Assembly (NCBI GenBank): GCA_026686845.1
Contig: JAIVEN010000008.1
Location: 17,018,501 to 17,082,500, forward strand
DNA: 64,000 bases
Source: Adenanthera pavonina
Taxonomy: Eukaryota; Streptophyta; Magnoliopsida; Fabales; Fabaceae
Direction of reading: 5' to 3'
Position numbers and translations under genes: made by a program. Positions 56,755-64,000 of this stretch are shown here, one piece after another (positions within the stretch are counted from its first letter, which is position 1; every line of letters starts with the position of its first letter). The notes below the pieces were generated by a model that ran no database searches, was not told where the DNA came from, and was given only the letters and a program-made list of their open reading frames with translations.

Positions 56755-59425
56755 GAAGTAACATTGATGATGTGTGCAGAATTAGAGGAATCAGGGCCGG
56801 AAGAAGGATCAAAATGAGACAAATTCAATATTTGAGACAAAGAAGGGGCCACACTGCAGCGAGATGAAGGTACACCACAGTGAGACACGTGTGGCAACTT
56901 GGAAAATATCGAGGTTAGGAGCACTCATGCTGCGGCAAACTTACTGGTGCAACGGAGAAAGTCAAAAAATCTATATAAGTCAAAAACATTCAAGTCCGGC
57001 CAAGTGTGAGAAAAAAGGAAAAAATGGAGGATTACGAAGGGGGCTTTACTAGGGTTCCTCTAATTCGGCCTTGGGAAGCAATTTTGGGACCATAAAAGCT
57101 TGATTCTCAGTTGGTAAGTGGATCTACTCTCTTCCTATTTCTTTTTCTCTTTGATTTTGAGTTGATTTTCATGGGTTTGTGTGGGAATTCGTGTCTGGTT
57201 GATTTCCACCGATTGAAATATGCATAAAGGGGTTATTGGAGTGTGATTTAGTGTTATTGAAGCTTGGGTTTGAGTTTTGGTTGGATCATGATGGGTTTGA
57301 GTTAAACCCTAGGTTAAAATTTGGGAAAAGAAGTGAAAATCTGAAGTTGCATGTGTTGGTGTGTGTTTGAGTGGTTGTTTAGGATTCATTCATATGTGTG
57401 TATGTTGTTAGAACTCCGAGTTAGGCTTGGAAGGCTAGATTATGGATTTTAGTGTTATGTGAGTTATGTTAATTGAGAATATTGTGATATTGTAGTGTAT
57501 AATTAGATTATTAGAAGTGTGTGGCTTGTGATTTAGCCAGCAATTAGAGGAGTTGTGGGATCTATTTGTATGGTGTTGACAACTTAAGGTAACTGGATGT
57601 TTGTATATTTGTGTTACATGTTGATATATATCTATAGATATATATGCATGTCTCCATTTATACCATGATATCGTTATGTGTATGTGTATGATTTTTCTAT
57701 ATATCGTGGTACGCATATGGCTAGATGAGATAGTATATAAGGATGTTATATATGTGTGTTAATGTGAATATATATGATGATGACGAGTTGACATGTATGT
57801 ATGATGTTATGGCGTTTATCATTGCATGCTAGCATGACCATGATGATGATTGTATATGTGCATTGCGAGGCATGTTAGCATGGCATGTACATCACCACCC
57901 CATGAGCATAGAAAGATGATGTGTATCAGGAGGTGGTGATGAGATGAGATATGATGATATGATGAAAAATTCCTACCACTAAATCCTCTCCTTGGAAGAG
58001 CCAGGTGGTAGTGGACTATGATATGATATGATGATATATGATAAGGAAGGATAAGGATAGGATATCCCTACCACTAAATCCTCAACTATGGCATGGAAAG
58101 CCAGATGGTAGTGGATTTCACCTTCCCTAAATCACTACCAATTTGCGGTGGTCCAGGGGAAGGAGAGCCACAGTCCAATCACTAGTGTGACCTTTGGCAA
58201 GGTGCACTAGTGTGAAGTGAGCTTAGTGATGTCTTGAAACCAATCTTCACCGGCTGTTGGAAGAGAATCACCAATTGAAATGTCATATGATGACTCTAGC
58301 TCATGGTTCTAGCCGTGTTGAGGGAGACATGCATCTCATGACATTAGCATTGTACTACATCATTGGCATATGTGTGTAGTATTGATGATATTATAGTGTG
58401 TGTGTGTGTGTTTTTTTTTTCCAATTACTGAGACATTGTCTCACACCCCTTTCCATGATTAACCTTTCAGGTGAAGACTCTGGTGCTAGTTTAGGGAAGA
58501 CCACGAAGTTGCAGGCCTCACTGTCCTCGGGAATCTCAAATGTAGTTGGTAGCTGTAATTTAATTTATTGTGCCAAGTAGGTTGTTATAGGCTAGTTGTC
58601 GATATATGAGTCCTGGGAGTGTCATTTGTGTGTTAATTGAAGATAGTTTGATTGTGACAATGATGTATGGATGACATAGATGGTTATATGATGATATCGA
58701 TGTTGATGGATGATATGTGACGATGATATGGATCACTAATGTAGGAGCAGGTGTTTATGTGATAGAATAGTTGTATGTGTGAGTCCAAAGGTAGTTTTAG
58801 GCATAGTATGTATGTTTTGGGTAGGTAGCCTATTATGTGATTTTGGGGTTCAAGAGGGTTAATTCTCGGAAGAGAGGTTTCTCTGGGGTGAAACCTTCTT
58901 GGCTAAGTTGGTTGAGTCAAATAGGACCTGTGTGAATGGTCCTCAAGTGCCAAACTACCTTCGGTGACAAATGGAGGTGTTAAGTTGTGATTTTTGGCCA
59001 AAAAGTAGCTAAAACAATGTTGGCCATCTAAAATTTCCATATGAAGATGGATTTGGGTGAAAGTGTCTATGGATAGATTGGAACAAGATTAATCTGTAAG
59101 GGTTGAAATCATGTTAATCGGGGATCGGAGTAAGAAGTTATGCATAGTGAAAGTTCACCTCGGGGTGTTACAAATTTGCTGATATGGTATCAGCATGGGG
59201 TGTCGCAGCACTAGAAGCGAGACCACTGCGTCATTCCCTTTGTTTTGATAATATTGGAACCCGATAGTACTGAGGCCGTGGTTGTTCTATAGCAGGCCAT
59301 GACCCTAACCTAGTTTGAGATGTTTTCTGCTACTTAGATGTTTTGAGAGTTTAAAGATAAGGTGTTTGGTTAGTTTTTCAAAGTATTTGGTCAAGATTGG
59401 AGCTGTATTGGAGTAGGGTGTTACA
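56755..59425 (+). mobile_element. family-A gypsy LTR (solo or fragment), diverged
   Basis: The right end is clear: GGAGTAGGGTGTTACA at 59425 with no PBS after it. The interior follows the family-A layout: TTGGTAAGTGGATCTACTC (57110), TTGATTTCCACCGATTG (57199), a TGATGA-rich block (57770-58030), ACTGAGACATTGTCTCAC (58427) and TTTCAGGTGAAGACTCTGG (58465). The left end is unclear: the sequence from about 56755 (GATGTGTGCAGAATTAG) aligns loosely with the start of the other LTRs, and no TSD was found. The CpG-rich hairpin region is decayed here (about 59195-59235), consistent with an older insertion. Confidence 0.7.
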
Positions 59426-62089
59426 TATTCTTTACAACTTATCATTTATTATCCAAGTATAAATTGCTTTGAAATTTTTACAATATTCCTTTCACAAAAA
59501 CCATATCAATTTATGTGCATATTTAGATAAACATTATGCGTTTGACTACTAGTATGAAAGAAATATTCTTCTCATCACTTTCCAAATCTCATTAGGGACT
59601 CATGGCAAATAGTAGGTGTCACATATGGTAAATAAACTTTTATTCATGAATATTCAAGTGCTTATGAATATAGTTCTTTTTGATAATTCCAAAAAGTTTA
59701 AAAATTATCTCTTTATGCATCTTTAAAGGCACTTTGCTCATATCTTTTACATCATAGCTTTTGAACAAAGTTATTATATCCTTTGTAACATTTCAAGACA
59801 TTGGTCATAAGCAATATGTCTTCTATAAGTAAAGTCAAATAGAAGACTCAACTCTCACTAATTGAGTGATATAAACAAATATCCATGATGCTCTCAATGT
59901 TGTTTAAAAATGTGATCATATTATGGGACTTCAACTACCACTATCATAGAATATGCTTAAATCCTACCTAACTAAATTCTCCTTGGCACTAATTGAATCC
60001 CTCATATTATTTCACATACATGTATCTCTTACAATCATAATGAGAGTGATAGTTTCCATAATATTCCAAATAAAATTAGAGTATAGGTTCATGATAATAA
60101 TGAAGGAATTATTCATTAATATAGGAGAAAAATCCCACTATCATCAATCCCTTCCTTTATAGAGAAAACCTTTACCAAATAATCTTTAATTTGTAATATA
60201 TAATATTGGCTAGTGTATTCCTTCTAGTCTTAAAGACCTATTTATGGCTAATTTTCTTAGCTTGATTAGCAATTCTACAAATTTTCAAATATTATTTGCT
60301 GTAAGATCTCTAATATCTATCATGAGATCATACCTTAATTTAAAATTTACAATTCATTATATGTGAGACCATATGAGGTTATTCTTAATGTCTATGTTTT
60401 AATCAAGTTTCTTAATGTACACCATGTAGTTACTAAGAGTTGTCAAATTCTCAATCATAATTGATCATAATTCTATCTATTGTTAATATTGAACTTGCAT
60501 GATAAGAGTTTTATCCAAAACTATTTTGAGATATCTCTTATTCTTTGCGAGATTTCTTTTCAATAGTTGATAGGATCTATGACATTGATACTCTTAATGA
60601 CCCATTAAGATTGCAGGAACTTCATTATGTCTTACATTTACCTTATCAATATAAGTTTTCTTGTAAAACTAATGTTTCACCACAACTAGTGATTAATTCA
60701 TCTATTTGTGGTCATTCTTAATGAGGTTTGTCATATGTTTGATCACTCCCACTAATTATGATATTCCTTAATGAATTAGACATTCCTAATTTCTACACAT
60801 TCTATATGTAATAGATAGTGTAGCTCTTACCCCTCAGGCTTCTTCACATTTTCATCCAAATATGCAATAAAACCTTTAGGAACAACCTCCATTTACTCTA
60901 TGTATTTTATTACAAAAAAAAAAGTTCGGATCTTATTTTAAATATACATTTTTTGTCTTGAGTGAATTTACCCATCACTAGTATACTTATAATAATATCC
61001 ATTCCTTTAATTAACCTCACTATATTAATCCATTTATTGGATTGACTCCACTTTTGCTTTACATCCTTATTAAGGCATCACGTGCCTCATCTTAATTAAC
61101 TATAAAATAAGTAGTATTCATGAATTATAAGAAGTCGACAATGATATGGAAGGATTATTTTAAACAATTAGAACATAAATATGAAGACCAGACATTAGTG
61201 TCCATAATCTCTAGCAATTAAATTCTCCCAAACATATATATATCTGCTTAATTTTTAATGTAATTCATATATGAATTAGAGTTAATGAGGTTTTGAGATT
61301 AAATAATCTCATTCTTTATAAACATTGTTAACTCTCTACAATTGAGACATTAATATTCTCCTTTATCATATAATAGGAAGAATTTTTATGCATGATATGC
61401 TTAAACTAAATGAGATTTAAAATCCACTAAAGATAAAAGTATAGCTATTATTCTCTAGTAAGACATTTTGTGAGGTAATTACTCTTTATATGCCTCTTTC
61501 TTCATGGTCTATATCCTAAGAGCTAATAACTAAATGATCCTTCATTAAATCTCACTTTTATCCAAATTTGAGCCCTTTCGTTTCTTACACACACATCCAA
61601 TAAATATTTATTGTATATATCTCCTTATGTGTGTCATGAGAAATCTATAATAACCCACATTGATGAGATAGCTAATTAGGATCATTTGCTCCATGATTAG
61701 TGGGGATCTCTTATCTTGAGAGACTTAAATTAGCACCTATGTCCCTCGTCTTTATGGTATGTTTTTACATACCTTTAATATCTATTTACTTAATGGAGAA
61801 TTACTTTATAGTTAGAACATTAAATAGTGACATATCAAAATTTCAACCATTGTTTATAAATGAATCTTGACATCCTCAAACCTATTATGTACCCAAATAT
61901 TTAACTATGCATTGAAATTTCATTGTTATTGTATTATGGCAATTGTATCACACTTATCATTCACACAATATTATCTTATACTAACATTAATGGGTAAAGG
62001 AACTTTAAGTCAACATCTCCCTAAAATTAAGGATTTTCTCCTTTAGACTTTATAATTGTCCATAACCTAATAACAATTCAAGAGATGAT
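59426..62089. other. AT-rich sequence, repeat-like, unassigned
   Basis: No ORF above 70 codons and no recognisable domain on either strand. Composition and phrasing resemble 54990-56750, so both may belong to one older element split by the LTR at 56755-59425; not proven. Confidence 0.3.
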
Positions 62090-64000
62090 TGTCGCACCCG
62101 GAAATATGATGCAGATGACACGTGGAAATGTAAAAGAAAGAGAGAGAGAGATTAGGTTTCTGAATGGAAACAAACTTGTGAGGAGTTGCCACCAAAATTT
62201 TGAGGGAAATTTTGGAAAACCGAATTAAGAAGGAAAATGATAGTTTGCATAAATAGAGTTGAGTTTCGGAGTCGATTGTGTGTGGGGAAGGTATTAGGTA
62301 TCCCACGATACCCATTCCTAAGAATGGTTACCTTAAGCTGATTGTGCAAATTAATATGATTTTAAAAGTAGTTTGGTTATCATTTAATTGTTTACATACG
62401 AGTATAAGGGTAGAAAGGAAAGAAATTAAGGAAATTTGAAAAAACAAAATAAAGAAAAGAAATTAAAATAAATCAAGGAGGTTTTGAATTAAAAATTAAG
62501 AAAAGGAATTAAGAAAATCAATTCAGAAAATATTTATTTATTTACAAGGGAGAACTTGACCTGAAATAAGAGTTTGGGGCTAACATTTCTTGCGATAAGG
62601 ATCAAAGTCCATGTAGTTTGGGATATAAATGCATATTTGTGGATTGGTATTTTTTAATTATAATTTTGTAATAATAGCGAGAGTTAATTGGAAACAATTT
62701 ACCATTTTGCAATTGGAACAATTTTTTATAGTTGGGTTGATGTGTTTTAATTTGTAAAAGATAATTTGACTTCACTTGCTTACTCATTATTTTTTATTGT
62801 ATTTTTAGAAATTTCTCTTGTTTATTTATAAAAGTAAAGTCAATCCACTTGCCGCAAACTCGCAGTCATGCCAAGTAGATTGATTCTTCAAATACCTATA
62901 GAAGTTCTAAAAACCCCCCATGGCATAAGGGATTTTATTATATTTTTAAAACAAAAATAAGAAAATATTACTATTATTGTTACTTTATATTTTTACATGG
63001 TAATAAAATTAAAAAAAAAAAGCTTATTGTTATTATTATATTATTACTATTATTATCATTATTATTATTAAAGTACAATTTTTTTCAAAGGAAAGCACAT
63101 AACCGATACATCTACGTGGATTTGCAATCTCACGTGACAAACAATAAGCTCTAATGCCGGCGAAAATTCTAAAATCTCTGAGGTATGGTCATTTGGGTAA
63201 CTATCATAACATACAACGATTTGAATAATTTGGATATACATATATATATATATATATAAAGAAATGAAGAGAAAAAAATTATTACATTTATCTAAAAGGA
63301 CATTGAAAATTTATAAGGCAAAATGTTATTTATTTTAACAAACACAACTCACATATCTACGTGGACTCGCAGTATCATGTGACAATGCGATTAATTCAGA
63401 TGTCTACATGGGTTCACGAACCACACGTGGCATAATTGTTTAGCCAATCATTATTAACTCTTTTCTTAGTAGTACCTGTTATTATATTTATTATGTATGA
63501 TTTTTATTCTTTTTTTTATACATAGAAAACAAAATAACTAAGTCGTGAGGTCTTTTAAGTGCCTTTTACCAATTTAATTTCTAGAGAGAGGCCTACTAAT
63601 TGCGTACCGCAAAAACCAATCATGGTTATTCCCCTCTTTTTTTTTCTCAAAACATGCTTAGTATCTAATCCATTTCACACCCACTACATCAGGAACATTT
63701 TCAAAGACACAAATGCTAATTCCCACTGTAATGCTGGAACATAGGATGAATGGATAACAAATCATCATCGATTCATATGGACTAATATGCTTATATGAAA
63801 AATCTAATTCTAATGGCTTTGATTTACTAAACAAATTTCTCTTATAAGCAAAGGTCACCATAGAAATGGGTCTCAAGAATAGAAGCACAAAGTAAACCTT
63901 CAACATAATTATAAGCTAGATCTTTAACACAAATAAAATTTTCATCTCTTAGTCACCATGACTCTAAATTACAACATGTCATTGACATCAAACGAGCCAG
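62090..64000 (+). mobile_element. start of another LTR element (Ty3/gypsy-like), runs off the window
   Basis: Begins TGTCGCACCCGGAAATATG, a frequent start of plant gypsy LTRs. The following phrases are typical of that LTR type: TTGTGAGGAGTTGCCACC, GAAATTTTGGAAAACCGAAT, GTGTGGGGAAGGTATTAGG, CCATTCCTAAGAATGGTTAC. Further in, ATCTACGTGGA...CGTGAC/GTGACA phrases repeat at about 63110, 63355 and 63400. TA, TTA and TAT microsatellites lie at about 63030-63070 and 63236-63260. The right end is not in the window, and no gene is seen. Confidence 0.6.
63236..63260. repeat. (TA)n microsatellite
   Basis: A run of about 12 TA units. Confidence 0.85.

Overview
This window is nuclear DNA of a flowering plant, probably a eudicot; the species cannot be told from the sequence. 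It is AT-rich with short introns, microsatellites and many layers of transposable elements, and about two thirds of it is assignable to mobile DNA. I see no rRNA or tRNA gene, no CRISPR array, and no prokaryotic or organellar gene cluster. Element boundaries below come from reading terminal motifs and target-site duplications (TSDs) by eye.

Host genes. (1) At the left edge, the last exons of an unidentified plus-strand gene (about 2051-2128, 2203-2283 and 7254-7274) are split by an intron that carries a 4.8 kb CACTA-type DNA transposon (2366-7182, TSD CCT). (2) On the minus strand a two-exon gene (25893-25856 and 23810-23399, 2,045 bp intron) encodes a 149-residue, multi-span membrane protein that I do not recognise. 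It is the best candidate for a functional, undescribed gene here.

Left-centre (8.2-22.7 kb). A possible hAT-like MITE is followed by a nearly complete but decayed Ty1/copia element of Sirevirus type on the minus strand (9025-22740). It has both LTRs, PBS and PPT, gag, protease, integrase, RT and RNase H, plus a long extra ORF downstream of pol. A solo LTR of a related family (16655-19019, TSD AGATC) sits inside its integrase region.

Centre (25.9-40.7 kb). There are two related MITE-like elements with 8-bp TSDs (27704-28359 and 28741-29386), a degenerate tandem repeat at 32.2 kb, and a 4.25 kb hAT element (35882-40132) with a broken RICESLEEPER/Ac-type transposase on the minus strand. Its empty site can be read from a paralogous copy in the intron of the 149-residue gene.

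Right (40.7-64 kb). This is a nest of LTR elements. It holds a solo LTR of family B (40754-42782), an inverted fragment of a family-A LTR (about 42.8-44.3 kb), and a 171-bp Mutator-like MITE with a perfect 9-bp TSD (44980-45150). A second family-B LTR (45589-54984, TSD AAATT) has swallowed a family-A solo LTR (46458-48793, TSD TAGTG) and an internally deleted Ty3/gypsy element (49876-53660, TSD TTTTA). Further right are another family-A LTR (about 56.75-59.43 kb) and the start of a different LTR (62090 onward, TGTCGCACCC). The TSDs allow the relative order of insertions to be read. The rest is AT-rich sequence in which I see no gene.
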